NCBI RefSeq assembly: GCF_031877795.1
Contig: NC_133955.1
Coordinates: 2,666,001 to 2,730,000, forward strand
Source of the DNA: Strix aluco
Lineage: Eukaryota; Chordata; Aves; Strigiformes; Strigidae
DNA: 64,000 nucleotides
Direction: 5' to 3'
Shown here: in pieces, positions 26,501-43,186 of the stretch
Numbering within the stretch: position 1 is the first letter of the stretch
Layout: the number at the start of each line of letters is the position of its first letter
Position numbers and translations under genes: made by a program
The notes under the pieces: generated by a model
What the model saw: the letters and a program-made list of their open reading frames with translations, nothing else
What the model was told of the DNA's origin: nothing
Databases searched by the model: none

Positions 26501-28471
26501 CACAGATCCCGGCGTGGGGCAGTGGTGGGCAACGTGTTGGAGCCGTCGGAGATTTAGTCTTAGAAGGGCTTCAGATGATGTTAAATGTGAAGAGTTTACT
26601 GGGGTTGCTCCCCAGGAGAAGGGTCCGGGATGGTGCGTCCAGTCGTGCTGTGGGCATTCGCCTGGGGGGTCACGCCTGGGAGCTGCCACGCTCCTCAGTC
26701 ACGACCTCTGAGACCTTCACCACGCGTGAGTCCCCCTCCTCCACTGGCATTCAGAGTGCTGTTGGGTTTTGGTGCAGGTCCAGGTGCTTTTAGGCAGGTG
26801 GCTGCTGTAAACTTGGCTGATTGTCTGGGAGACAATAGCTTTAAGGCACGTATGAAGGGCCCCTTTGGACACAGGTCAAAGCTGGAAAGAGCTTTGTGTA
26901 AATCGCCATTTGTGTGGCCGCTGGTGTTTTACAGTTCATGATGGGTGGAGTCTGTTTAGGTGTCATTCCAAGTTTTTATTTTGTTACTAGTAAACATGGT
27001 ATTTTCCCCTGCTTTTATTAAATCACGTGTTTTACTTTGCTTTTATTAAAAATGAGAGTTACGAGTTGTTGGGATGATCTGAATTTAGTTGAGCAGGCTA
27101 AACCTAAATTTCAGCTACATGCTGCATTGTTGAGTTAAAAATTCGAACAAGTAGCAGCCCAAAACCACGATGGGGAATGTGCACTGTGCAGCTCAAATAA
27201 GTCATAGTTTAGCCAGAATTTTTGGTAAAGGGCTAAAACCCTGATGTGCAAGGGTGTCTCCAAAGAAACAACCTTTGTTTCAGGAGATTTCTGCTATCGG
27301 GTGCAAAGGGTTAAGAAATCCTGTGATAAGATGATAGGACTGGAATGCATTTTAATATGTTTTGGCAGGTCAGTTTGTTAGAAGCGGCTAGTGTTTTGTT
27401 TAGATAAAGAAGAGAGGAATTTGGTGTTTGTAATCCATAACATTAATTTTTAGAGTATTGACATAAGATAAAGCAAACAGTGATAGAATATTCCAGTGAT
27501 GTAAATACTAATGGAATTATGTTAGGTAATAGAGTGTAATCTCCTGGAGTAGCAGTGGGATTATGTGTGCCGTATGGAGCTGATTAATGAAGGTGTAAAT
27601 TACCTTCCCTGAATAAAGCTGTGCTGAAGTGGCTTTTCAGAGCTCTCCCCAAGGTGGCACCAGGAGGCCTGCTGTGCCTTTGGTCTCCAATCGTGCTGCT
27701 GTTGCCAGCCTTAAGACTAACTTTGCTTTTTGTGGCAAAATAAAAATGAACTCCTATTCTTTTGGATTTGTGCAAACGCACGTCTCTAGAACAATTTCAT
27801 CTATGCATATATAGCAAAAGGCTACCAAGCTAGCAACTTGAAATCGTTTTAAAAAATTAGGATTTTTACTCAACAGGTGTTTTGGGGTACAGGAGGTTTA
27901 GGCATTGGTAAATATTCCACCCCCTTGCCATAGTTCATGGCTCACAAGAGGGGAAAATACATTGAGCCATATGCTGACTCAAAGCAAAACTTTGAGTATC
28001 AGAAGATGAATGATTTAACATTTATTATACAGTGCTGCAGTGAGGCCCCAGTGTACTTCTTTAGGTCACTTTTGGTCCATGTTTCTCCCGGTTCTGTATC
28101 TTTTACTGAGCAGAATTGTCAGCAGTGAAATACCTGTTGCAGATCTCCACAATAGTAAGAGAGTAACAGGAGGTTATGCGGAGTTGCAGAGGTCAAATTG
28201 TAGGGAAGTCAGCAATATTTTTTGCAGGACTGCGGTAGTTTGGATGTGTGGCTTTAGATGGTGGAAGCTTTTTTGATAGGAGTGTTTCTTGGGATCTGTG
28301 CGTTTCCAGGAGTTTCTGACTGGCATCAGCCTTGATTCAGGGATAAATTTCTACTTCCTGGGCAAAATAGAGGCAAGTGGGCCAAAAAAAATAGCTCAAA
28401 CTAACTCATTCTGGCTCCATTCAGCTGAGATCCTCTGTCCTGGATGTGAATTTTTATTTTCTCAGGTTTCC

Positions 28472-32458
<3,987 letters not shown>

Positions 32459-33590
32459 ATCTCTGCTGAGCAATGCAGCACCACTTCCCAAGAGACAGGA
32501 TAGCTGCGCTGGTCGAGACGGACAGCGAGTCATCCTTCGGGACATCCGTGGTGTTTGACTGAAAGCTCTAAACCTCTCTGATTTACCGTCTTCGTAGAGA
32601 GAAGCAGACCACAATGCTTGCCTCTGGTTTTGTCCCCCTGCCCTTTACCTCTCAGCCCAGAGGCTCCTTAACCCTTGCCCGGCTGAGATCCGCGCTGATC
32701 GTTAGCCCCGTGGCTGCATGTGAACGGTCGTACGCAGCGCTGCTGCCCGCCTCGGGGGCTGGCTCGAGCGGGGGCTGCAGCTCCAGCGCTCTGTGCTCGG
32801 CCGGACCCTGCGGGCACCGCGCACTGGGACTGAAGTCTCGGCCAGCCCACCCCTGCATCGGAGACAGGGGTCTCAGTACGGAGCGTTGGAAGCTGGCTGA
32901 GTCTTCCTGGGATAAAAGTAGTGGGATAATTTTTTGGTGGGGTAAATTGTGTGGCACTCCTCCAGGATGAAGAAGCCACCGCCTCCTCCAGTTTGCACTG
33001 ATGTTAACTGGGCGTCGCGGTGCGTTGCCCTGGCGGGAGGAGGAGGAGGGAGCTCCCTGCCAGTGCTCAGCTGCTGCTTGCACTTACCCTGGTGTAAACG
33101 GAGTGGGTTTCCACTCTCTTTAGTGGAGTCCATCCAGATTTACACCAGCATAACTGAGACTGCAGCTTGTTTCTGTGTAGGTGAATATCACAAACCTGAT
33201 TAGTACATTCACAAGTAAGAGACCAACAGGTTGATTTACATTTATGTGTCTTCCTGCTTTAGCAGTGGATAAAAACATACTGAGGAGAAAGCTTCCTGTT
33301 TGTACCCACATTGGTAACTCTTGATACTCTCACAGTGTGGTCAGGAGCATTTGTGTCCAAGAGAACTGGAGCAAAGGCTCTACTGGAGCACTGTAAACAC
33401 TTGTCTGGGTCCTGAGGCCTTACAAAGGGGACACTTGTGCTGCTCAAAACACTCCGAGAGCTCTGACTGCACTGGGCTGGGTGGAGGAGACCGAAGGGAT
33501 TCCGTACTGTGTGTATTGATCCCACTGAGAACACTCACAATGTCAGGAAGGTGCTGGAGTTAATCATGTAGCATCTCTGTATTAAATGCA
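32459..33590 (+). other. TMEM9: TMEM9 3' UTR with poly(A) signal
   Basis: Non-coding sequence after the TMEM9 stop. The first good poly(A) hexamer downstream is ATTAAA at 33581-33586, followed about 30 bases later by a T-rich tract, giving a 3' UTR of about 1.1 kb. Open frames here on either strand are GC-rich and unsupported. Usage of this signal is inferred. Confidence 0.5.
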
Positions 33591-33599
33591 GACAAAGAT

Positions 33600-34840
33600 C
33601 TATTACACGGCTGGCTTTTTTTTTCAGGGAAAAGTCCCATCATACCAGGTCTGGGGCTCCCAGCACTGCGCGGCTGCTCTCCAGGCTGCCTTCCAGTGCT
33701 CAGAGGTGAGTTGATGCAAGACCTCAGGACCGAGCTGTGGTTACGGCCCTCGGGTGTTTTGGCACTGCAGGTGGGTCCTCTGTGCCCCTCTGTGCTCACA
33801 GCGGGATTGTCTCACTCGGGGAGAGCTGGGCTTAAACACTGGCAAACCAGACCAGTCCTGCTTGGCACAAGTCAGTGACAGGCTGCTCTGCACGGTCTCG
33901 CGGGAAGGCTGAGCAGAGCAGAATTCCTCGTTTGTTTAAAGCTGAGCAATTGTTGCTAAAAGCTGAACTGGGAGAGGTGCTGGTCACCGCCTCACATGCA
34001 AGTGCCAACAGCTTTTGGTCGAGCTGCCCAGCAGGATCCAGCCCTCCAAGCTGATCCTGCCAGACCAATCCCAGCAGAAGCTTTCTGGGGGCTTTGTGTG
34101 TTACCCTTCAGCACCTCGCTGGGCTATAAAGCACCCAGAGCTCCTTGCTGTACTAAGGTCACGTTTCCCACATTCCGTGGTGTTCAATCGTTGGACCTCT
34201 CTCCCCGTTTTAGAAAGCCCATCTTCCCCATCCTTCCCCCTCAGTGTGAATCCTTCATGCACACAGGGAGTGGTGCCTGGGAACTGCAGCCCCCCGAGAG
34301 GGAGGAAGATGTGTTGGAAGGGTCTGAACAGCTGCCGTGGCTGTTGACCAGAGACCGAGCCGGTGTGCTGGGTCCATCTGGTGGCCGGTGCCCCTCTGAT
34401 TGGCACTGAGACATCGGGGCCACCAGCAGCAGGGCTCCTGCTCCCCACATCCCTGATCCTGGAGGATGAGGGGTTTGGGGAGCAGCATCCCCACACCTTC
34501 CCCTGACCCCTCCCAGGAACTGCTTGAAACGGGATAGGAGAGGGAAAAAAAAAATGCAGGTTAGAAATCAGGAGTTGGGCAGGTTAGAAAACTTAAATGG
34601 GGAAGGAATGGCGTGGAGAGATTACAGAAATGCCACTGCCTGGTTAATTATTTGGTTTGTCAATTAGCTGATTAGCTTTGTCCTGTAATACCATCCTCCC
34701 CAGGAGGAAATGTTTTCTACTGCCCAGCCTGAAACTCCCAAGCCTCTGCCACTGCCTGTACGCCCTGCCCTGCTCCCAGCCCCCTCCCAGCAGCACCTGC
34801 CGACCCTCTGGAGACCAGCAGCAGTGCCAGTGGGACTCAA
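33600..34840. other. Intergenic, between convergent genes
   Basis: About 1.2 kb between the inferred 3' ends of TMEM9 and the MGAT4-like gene. I see no exon, repeat or CpG island. The open frames (to about 137 codons) overlap on both strands and lack resemblance to any family. Confidence 0.5.
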
Positions 34841-34843
34841 TAA

Positions 34844-34849
34844 TTTAAT
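34844..34849 (-). terminator. Poly(A) signal of the MGAT4-like gene
   Basis: ATTAAA on the - strand, about 80 bases after the stop codon at 34930-34932. It is the nearest canonical variant hexamer, which would make a very short 3' UTR. Inferred from position only. Confidence 0.45.
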
Positions 34850-34929
34850 TCCTTATCAAAAAAGGCAGAAGAATTAAAGGCCCTCTCAGTACAAAGTCCA
34901 GCCGCTTCGGCAGCCCGCCACAGGGGTGG

Positions 34930-37603
34930 TCAGGTACCTGACGCGGTCCAGACATCGATGCTCTGGATGATGAGCCACTCGCTCTGGTCCCGGGTTACGC
35001 GGATCCTCACGCACTCCACGGGGCCGGGTGTGCCCCTCTCCAGCCCCCGCTGCTCGAAGGTTCCCTTCTCGAAGGTGCCCACGGTGGTGTAGGCAGAGCA
35101 GTCCCGGCCATCAGCCCGCCGCCGCCGGCCCAGCTCCAGCACCCCTGCGTGCAGGAAATCACCCCGGCGCTCATCGGAGCCCGTGCGCACCCGGACACGG
35201 GTGACACGCGCCGGCTGCTGGAAGACGATGGAGAAAACGCTGCCAGCTGCTGGGTCTTTACCCCAAAAATACCCCTCTGCTGTGCTGTAAGCCTTGAGGG
35301 GCTCGTAGTTCTCAAAGACAGACATGCTGGTGAACACGGCCGCTGGTGGGTTGTCTGGAAGGTCCAACGCATCGGCCTGGAACTCGTCGTCCTCCAGCCG
35401 GTTGACGGTGCCCTGGAAGGAGGAGTAGAGGCCCATGTGCTGGAAGAGGGAGGGCTTGAAGCGGATGACGTCCTTCTGCGTGAGCAGGAGGCGGAAGTGG
35501 ACCAGCAGCCAGTCGCAGGGCATCTCCTGGTAGAAGAGGAGGAGGAAGCGAGCCAGGCGAGGAAGGTCACTGGAGCGGTAGAGCTTACCGATGTAGCCCA
35601 GCTTGGAGAACTCGAGGGTGGCCCAGTTGGAGCCTTCCTGGGAGGCCAGTGCCTTGCGGATGGCTGTCAGGAAGGACTTGGCGCACCACACATCGTCCTC
35701 GATCATCAAGTAGTAGGAGGAGAGGTTGGCAGCAAAGGCGAGGAGGAAGGCGTAGTCCACGTTCTGCTTGGACCTGAACCTCACCCGCTCCTCCGGGTCG
35801 TTGTAGTTTCTCTTGAGGCCCTTCAGGGTGGGGTAAGACTCGTGGGGAGCGTGGATAAGCAGGAGCCGGCCCAGGAGGATGTGGTGGGCAAACTTGTGGG
35901 CGATGTTGGCAGCCACACGCATGTTCCACCTGGGGTCTGCATCAGCCAGGTGCACCACCACCACCATCTCCTGCAGCTCCTCCTCCGTCGACTGCTTGAA
36001 GAGGGATTGGAGCGTGGCTGGGAGGTAGTAGCCACGTGGCCGCCGCACTGACGCCAGTCCCACCGCCAAGAATTCTGCAAGGCAAAGGGTGGGCGTTAGC
36101 AGGCTGAGGGATGATCTGGGATGCACCATGGTGAAGTTTTCCCCTGCAAGCCACAAGGAGGGGGCTGCAAAAAGCTCTTTGCATGGCCAGCCCCCATGGC
36201 CAATGCTATTTATGGCCCCACGTCCAAGGCTGGCAGGTCCTTTCTGAAGCTGAAGCCCCCAGCGCCTCAGGAGGTGCCCAAAATTGGCCCAAATAGCAGG
36301 AAGAGGACAGGATGGAAGCCAGGGCTCCTCTGAAGAAGAAATACTTGGGAAAAACACCTTAAAAAAAAAAAAAAAAAAAAAGCCAAACCTGGGGAAGGAA
36401 CAGTGCAGAGACAGTCTGTGTGGCAGAGATGGCTTTGTGGTGTGGCTCCGCATTGTGGGTGCAACCTGGCTGGGGTGAGGCATCCTTCTGCCCTCCCCGC
36501 AGCCCAGCTGTGGCTGCGTTTGTTCAGCCTCGCTGCACCTTCTCTTGCTGCTGGTCTGTGCTGCACCGCACACATACTCGACCTCTGGCTTCAGCGCGGG
36601 CTCGCCTGGGGCTGCCCTAAGCTCCTTCCCATGGTCTTTGCGTGTGAGTTGCTTTTCGTGCGCCTGTCCAAGAGCTTGACCCACATCTCCCACACTATGC
36701 GGCTGTCCTGCTCCTCCAGCCCCACTATCTCCATCTTCCTGATGGGAGAGCAGGAAACTCAACCCCAGGGAGATGGGCTCTCAGCCACCCTCTCCATAGA
36801 GGTCTGGGAAACTCAAAATGTCTGTAGTCACCCCAGTCCCAAAGTGCAGAAGCTTGGAGCACACAGACCTTTCTCTACCCCCTCCATCTCCCCAGGCAGA
36901 GCACCGAGGGCTGGCTGGGGAGGAGGGCACCAGGTATGAGTGGGTTCCCCAATCCCACAAAGGCTGGAAGCAGACCCCTCCCCACCCCAGTGGTGATGGG
37001 GCAGGTCCATGCTGGGAGAGATGTGCAAACCCGGAGCCCTGCTCAGCCCGGGGTGCTGGGACCACTCACTTTTGTGGGGTGACAGGGAGCCAGCGAGGAG
37101 GTGGTAGGAGACATTGTGGAGTGCAGAGAGGTCATCCGTGTTCTGGAGGATGCGCTGGGCTCCTTCGGGCTGCAGCATCTGCAGGACCGTGGCTGGGGCC
37201 AAGCCCCTAAGCTCCACCTGGATGGGAGCCGCAGGCAACCAGGTCAGACCCCAGAGCACCATGGGCATGCATGAGCGAGGGGGAATGACAACAGGGGAGG
37301 GCAGAAATTAGGGGGAGCCCCTGTCCTGCCCTCCCAGCACAGGGGAGACTCAGGTGGAGGGGCAGCCCCAGGGAGAGAAGGCAGAGCTGGGGTGTGGGGG
37401 TGATACAGTGCAGGGAAGGGAGCAGAGCTGGGGTTGGGGTCTGTGTGGGTCAGGTGGGGAGGGAGGATGCCCCAGTGGGACAGAGGACTCACCTCCAGGG
37501 GATCCTGTTCTTGCTGGCTGCCCCCATGGAGGAGAAAGAGGAGGAGGAGGAGGAAGGAGGCTGTGAGCGCAGCCGTGAGGTAGCGCTTCAGGGAGCATCG
37601 CAT
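34930..37603 (-). CDS. MGAT4C-like beta-1,4-N-acetylglucosaminyltransferase (GT54)
   Basis: Three coding exons on the - strand, 37603-37493, 37217-37070 and 36074-34930, all with GT/AG borders, give 467 aa, close to MGAT4C (478). Start MRCSLKR resembles MGAT4C's MRC-LRKR start. A single hydrophobic anchor (about 9-26) makes it a type II Golgi protein. The lumenal stem has an N-glycosylation site (N72). The glycosyltransferase domain begins near residue 88 (FLAVGLASVRR) and contains VVVVHLADADPRW, LKGLKRNYNDPEERVRFRSK, the acidic EDD motif (212-214, YYLMIEDDVWC) expected to bind metal and UDP-GlcNAc, and LEFSKLGYIGKLYRSSDLPR. The C-terminal part, ending IQSIDVWTASG, is the family's conserved lectin-like tail. 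MGAT4 enzymes add beta-1,4-GlcNAc to the alpha-1,3 mannose arm of N-glycans; MGAT4C itself has little or no demonstrated activity, so the reaction here is inferred. The locus suggests MGAT4E, but I cannot separate the paralogues, so I leave the symbol blank. An acceptor at 37628 just before the ATG shows upstream non-coding exon(s). Confidence 0.9.
36361..36381. repeat. Poly-A tract in MGAT4-like intron
   Basis: About 21 consecutive A on the + strand (T on the transcribed strand) inside the second intron of the MGAT4-like gene, about 290 bases before its last acceptor. No attached retroelement body was recognised. Confidence 0.85.
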
Positions 37604-37627
37604 AGCACCGGGCCGGCACGCTGAGGC

Positions 37628-40539
37628 CTGCAGGAGGAAGGGGTGTGTCAGGTCAGGACACAGCCTGGGCAAAACCACCCTCCCTGGGCAGGATGGAGAG
37701 GTGGCACCTGGCTGCACCCCCGGGGCTGACCCCTCTGCCCAGAGCCCCCAGGGGTGCGCACCCTGGGGCAGCCACGGGGTATCGGGAGGCACCCACACAC
37801 CGTCCCTTCAGGCAGGCAGGCGAGGGACACTGCAATCCAGCCAGGAAAAAAATCAGCCAGATGATACAATCCTCCCTGCCAGCCCCACCAACACCCTGTG
37901 CAGCAGCTGCAGGCAGAAGAAACGCAGGTGACACACCTCAGGGAAGGCTTTCAGGTTGGGGTGGCACCCCAGGAGCAGTCACCAAGATCTCTGGACGTGG
38001 CACCAAGCCCTGGGAAATGCTCAGGTCTCAAAGGAGCCTGGGCTGCTCTCCCAGCCCCTCCTGCCTGCCCTGCTCCCCATCTGCCTCTGGGCAGCCACCA
38101 CCGGCAGCTGCGCTTGCCCTGTCCCTTGCTTGGTAGGACAAGAAAGCCATCCCGGAGGAGGAAAGAGTGTCACCTTCAAGGAATTTGTACTGCCCTTGAG
38201 ATACTTCACCTTGTAGCAGAGGCGTGGCAGGAGGCTAAAAGGCTCCTGTGTTCGCCTGGGGTTTTTCCATTATAAATATGACCAGGTCTGCCCTGGAAGA
38301 GGAGAAACTGGAGACCAAGTGAGAGCCCAGCCCCGTGGGGCAGACACAGACAGCCCCATCCAAACTGCTCACAGCGCGCCAGCTTGTTTTGCTCAAAGCA
38401 TCTTTGACTGTAAACGGGGAGGAAAAGCCATGTAGTAAAACACTGAGAAAGCTGCCGGCCCTCCTGGACACAGGCTGGGCTTTACCCAGGACTTCTCCTT
38501 AAATTCATCACTGTGTCAACCGCCAGTGCGTAGCGGATGCTCCTGGCCCACCCGTGGCACCCAAACAGCAGAGGCTGGCGCAGCACCTCTGTTGCCATTG
38601 TTCTGGAGTGTGGACTGGGCTTGTTTTAAGGAGAAAACCACTGTTTTCCTGCCCAGAAGTCCTTTTGGGGATTGTTAGCATCTCAACAGGCCAGTGCAGA
38701 GCTGGTCCCTGTGATGCAGCAGCTGGTGCTGTCCTTGCCGTGCTGACCTCACCCAGGAACGTGGCTCCTTACTTAGAGATAAGTGATTAAAACAGAGCGA
38801 GCTGCTCTCTCTCAGGGAGGGTTGAGCTGAGCTGTGGCATTAGTGAGACCCATCTCAGCCAAGGGGAGCAGAGGAGCAGCCTCCCCTAAGCTTGAACCCA
38901 GCAGTGACTGAGCTCTGGTTAGTGCTGGTTCTTTGAAGCGCTCGTGGGGACAACAAGGTCCTGGAGCTGCTTAAAAATCTCTGTCCTGGTCACAGCAGAG
39001 TGGGGAGAAGTGGGGGCGCTCACTGCCATGGGCCCAAAGCCCCCCGGCCTCTCCTTCCCCCACAGCAACAGGGCCACAGCTGAGTGGGGAGCAGCTTTAG
39101 GGACCCATCCTGGGCCAGGGGACATCGTGCCCTGAAGCCACCCTGGAGGTGGATTTCTGAGCCCGGACCTCCATGATCTGTGGTGCAGCACCGAGGCCAC
39201 GGGGCAAGCTTGGAAAGGCGAGGCTTGGCAGCCAGCCACGGGCTGGGCGTATTTATGCTCTGGGTGGCCAAAGGTTTTTCTGGCTGCTAAAAGGGCATCT
39301 GGCTGCCAGCGGCCCATCCTGGATGGAAAACAAGGTGCTGCTCCGCACCCCCAGCCCCCACAGGCAGCAGTTTCCTCCATGGAGTGGGAGCAGGGAGCCT
39401 GTGGGGAACAGGGGGTGGCAAACACCTCGCCCGTCCAGCATCACGGGCTTAGCAGAACAGGGGGTAAGGAATGCTGCCCCGTAACTCGCCCCGAATTGGG
39501 CCCATGGAGGAACAAAGCAGCCCAGCTAGATGGGCACAACCAGGGGCCACACCACTGGGACGCAGCATCCTCTCTGCTCCTGCTCTGGGGGCCTCCACAG
39601 AGCATCCCTGTCCCCACTCCTGCCCAGCACCTCGTTCACCTTCCCCACGCTCAGCACCCCACTGGGGATGTCCCCAAAAGCCATCCCCCTGTGGGGACAT
39701 TGGGCCAGTGGCCAGGAGCAGCTGGCTGCTGAGAGCCGCTCGCCCAGAGCCAAACTCCTCCACTTTGTTAGGAGACTCCCAGCCAAACGGGCTATGTGAC
39801 GCAGCAGCCATGACTCAGTCCAGCAGTGGAGGGGAAGGAGAACGAGTAAATACACGGCCTCTGTCCCACGAGGCTCCGAGGAATGGCCGGATGCTCCCCA
39901 CGCGCAGGCGGCTCCAGCTGCTTCCTCCAGCGCTGGGGCGAGCGGGGCTGTTTGTACAGGAGGAGGGGGGAAGAACCAGGGCTCACCCTCCCACTGCCAG
40001 AAGCACCTTTCCATGCTGGGGGAAACTGAGGCACGGAAAAAGGTTGTGTCACCCAGTGGGGTAACGGCCAAGTCTCCTGCATCGTGGGTCAGTGCCCCTC
40101 ACCGCCTCCCCGTGGGGGTCCCCAGGATGGAGAGGGGCAGGGTGTAACCCAGTGCCAGAAATCACCCCTGGCCTGAGCAGAGGACATGGCAAGTTGTAGC
40201 AGCACTATGTCCCCGCGGGCAAATCGCGGCTGTTTGGGGCTGCGTGGGACAGGATGATCCTGGCAGCCAGTGTGGGGTGGGGTCTCTGCTCTAGGGCTCA
40301 TCCCGCAGGAGCAAGGGAAAAGCTGCATTTCAGTAGCTCAGGACTCCAGGAGCCAAAGTTTTAGGTCAACCCAGGTCTCCCACAGCCCCCACGGCACAGG
40401 GGGGTCTCCGCAGGCAGCCTGGCCCGGGGACGCTTGGGTCTGATCCAATCCCTGCAGCTGACAGCATGGGGACCCCCAGCCCACAAACGTGCCCTCACCC
40501 CACCCAGGTCCCCCAGGCACCCCTGGCCCAGGGCACCCC
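37628..40539. other. No coding exon seen; probable 5' intron of the MGAT4-like gene
   Basis: GC-rich, gene-like composition but no convincing coding segment. Because the first coding exon of the MGAT4-like gene has an acceptor at 37628-37629 (- strand), this stretch is most simply its 5'-UTR intron. The many open frames of 100-200 codons are a by-product of high GC content. A TGACTCA motif occurs near 39810. Confidence 0.4.
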
Positions 40540-41080
40540 TCTCCCGTGCAGCCGCATCCCGTGACACCAGCGAGATGGCTCCTGCCCAGCACCGCTCCGG
40601 ACGGGCCCACCGAGGCAGCGGAGACTTACGGGGTGCGCGGCCGCCCGGCGTGGGGGCGCCCGGTGGAGCAGCCAGGCAGCGTCGCCGTCTCGCTGGGGTG
40701 CTCGGCCCTGGCAACTTCCCAAGGACTGGCTGGACTCTGGTTTCTCGCTCAGCAAAGCCCCACCCCGAGTCCTCGCCTGCCTCCCGCACGGGAGGAGCGT
40801 CCGCCAGCAGCCTCTGCCCCGCACCGCCGAGCGCCCGGTGAACCGGCCACGCTGGTGGGGACCCCAGTCAGGATGGGGCAAAGGGTCCCCGTAGGGCAGC
40901 CTCAGCTTCCTCCCCCAGGACTGGGCGTCCCACGATGGCAGCAGCTGGGTCCCACCCATCCGCTATCTGCAGCCCCAGTCCCCCAGGCAGTATGAGCCCC
41001 CCGCGAGGGCTCTCGCCAGGCTCCAGCACCCCAAACTCCCGCGCAAACCTGCCACTTGGGTGGCGCTGGGGTGAAGACAC
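40540..41080 (-). promoter_or_regulatory. CpG-rich block, possible promoter/first exon of the MGAT4-like gene
   Basis: CpG-dense sequence (centred on 40590-40860) standing out from the less CpG-rich flanks. On the - strand a consensus donor CCCC|GTAAGTC ends an exon at 40630, and the next suitable - strand acceptor is the one before the MGAT4-like start codon (37628). I infer a non-coding first exon in this block spliced over about 3 kb. No TATA box is evident. It could also be an unrelated CpG island or ordinary GC-rich DNA. Confidence 0.35.
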
Positions 41081-43186
41081 GCTGTGTGCTGAGCCAGGAG
41101 TCTGGTGCCGTGGAGCTGTTGCATCTTTTCACCCCCATTTGTTTTTCAGCCCTTGTGCTGAGACAGCAGAAACCTCCAGGGCTGCTGAGCCAGAACCGCA
41201 GCCCCCAGCACCCCAGGCCAGGGCAGAGCTGGCTGCCAGGATCCCACCCTGGATGCACCCCACGGGGCACCAGTTTCCCCACACACTCCAGCTTCTGGCC
41301 GGAGCGCCGGGCAGCGCAGCGCTGGCTGGGAACGAAGCCCCGTCCGTCCCCACGAGCCAACGGGGGCCTTGTGGGGGCCCTTCCCATGGCCCAGTTTGTG
41401 CCCAGCTCCTCCACCTCCAAGACTTGTTTTTCTCCCCCCACTTCTCTCCTCCAGACCCACAGCAGGAACCTGGCCCCAGAGCACCCACAAGTCACCCAAC
41501 AGCATTGCTTGCACCCAGCTCAGAGCCAGGAGCTTCTCATCTTCCGACACTACACATGGAGAGGAAGATCCTTCCCTTTCCCTCCCTCCCATCCTCCCCC
41601 TTTACCCACACAGAAGCTCGGATCCCATTTCCCTCCTCTCCTCACTGTCCTGGACCTCTCCTACCTTTGGACAGGCCCCAGCGCCTCTTCCCAGGCTCAG
41701 TCTTCTACAAATCCCCCACAAAGCCCGGGCTGCCCGGTTCAGATGGAACCACCAGCCTCAGACACCTCCGCAAGGACAAAGGTCGCTGTGGAGAGACAAG
41801 GTAGGGCAGGAAGCAGGTGGTGGCACCGGGCAGGAGAGGAAGAGATGTCTGCAGGCTCCTGGATCTGCTTCTTTCGCTCTTCCCACGCTGTTTTGATTTT
41901 TAAATCCTTAAATTCCCGTGATGGGATGCCAGGCTCTGTGTCCGTGGGGTCACAGGGAGGTCAGTGGGGACGCCCTGCCTGCATTGGAGCAGCAGCAGGT
42001 TGGTATTTGCACCCAGGCAGGGGCTGGAAGAGGCCGTGAGGGCCCAAGAGGGTGGGATGGCGCAACCCAGCAGATTTGCTGTTTAATCACACATGGTAAG
42101 GAAGGGATGTGGGGTTTAGTGGCTCACGTGGGGTATTGAAACGACTGGCAGCAGCTGCAGGACGGGGAGGGCTTTTCTCACTGCAGATGCCCCATGACCC
42201 CCATCCCTGTGCAGGAAGGAACCAGGGCTCGGTCCTTCCTGCCCTTGCAGGGAAGAAGGGAAGGGTGGGGGGGGCCCATGGTGCCCAGTGCAGCTCTGAG
42301 GTCCCCAACACTCATGGGTGCAACAGGCAGAAATATTTGCCTTTCAGGGAACACACAGCATGCTACGGGGTGCAGCAGAGCCACCAGAATCCCCACGAGC
42401 CATCTCAGGGTGCAGAGCTAGGGCAGGATTTGACCCCCTCCAGGCACATCCATGAGCCGGCCCAGAGCGGGAGAGGAATCCACAGCCAGGACACAGCCCC
42501 CAGTGCCCACCGCAATGTGGTCCTGGGTCCTCCTGCCCTCCAAGCAAGTCCTGCAAGCCCAGCCTGAGGCAGCTCATCCCGTCACCCCCCTGAGCTACGG
42601 GGCAAATCCCAAATGCTGGTTGGGGTTCTGGAAAAAGGCCCCTTCTCCTATTTCCACCCCCAGCAAGGGCCATGGCGCAGCCTCAGCACCCAGGCACAAC
42701 CGGGGCCCGGCCCCCAGAGCTGCTCACAAACCCCGCTCTGGCCCAAAACATGGTGCTCACACTTTCTACTCGCTGAATAATAAATAATTATTATTTTCCT
42801 GGGGGACAGAGAGGTGGCTTAAATGGGGCTAAAAGGCACGTTTCTGTCCCTTCCAACTATTCTATTCCAATTCTATTCTATTTTTGCTTGTTCTTGGAAT
42901 AAACTGGAGAAGAGAGAAGCCCCAGGGTGCAAAGGCTGTTTTGATGTGGGCACACGACTGTGCGGGCGCAGACCCAGCCCGGGGGGCCAGGGAGGAACAG
43001 GCCCACGGGGACCCACAGCAGGTACCGGCCACCCTCCCCACAGCACCCAGCCCTCGCCCTGCCCTGGCTCAGCTCCTGTCTGACACCTGATCCTGGACAA
43101 GGAGAGGGGCAGGGTGAGCCCAGGGGGGTGGCCAAGCCTCCATGTTTCCCCTGGGGAAACCAGAGAGCCAGGCCAGATCCACTTAC
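41081..43186. other. No gene seen, GC-rich
   Basis: GC-rich sequence with many overlapping open frames on all strands (up to 327 codons on the +). They are proline-, serine- and alanine-rich and share no recognisable domain. No exon chain or known repeat was identified. Confidence 0.45.

Noticed and set aside
35149-36051. 300-codon + strand frame
   Set aside because: It is the exact antisense of the conserved last exon of the MGAT4-like gene. It is a GC-driven mirror frame with no resemblance to any protein.
36075-36762. N-terminal extension making a 610-codon frame with the last MGAT4-like exon
   Set aside because: The frame runs past a clear acceptor (AG at 36076-36075) into intron sequence containing a poly-T tract. 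Two upstream exons with matching phases give the family's true N-terminus.
40935-42039. Overlapping + strand frames of 289 and 327 codons
   Set aside because: Two or three frames are open at once on both strands, the composition is Pro/Ser/Ala-rich, and there is no domain. They result from GC-rich DNA with few stop codons.
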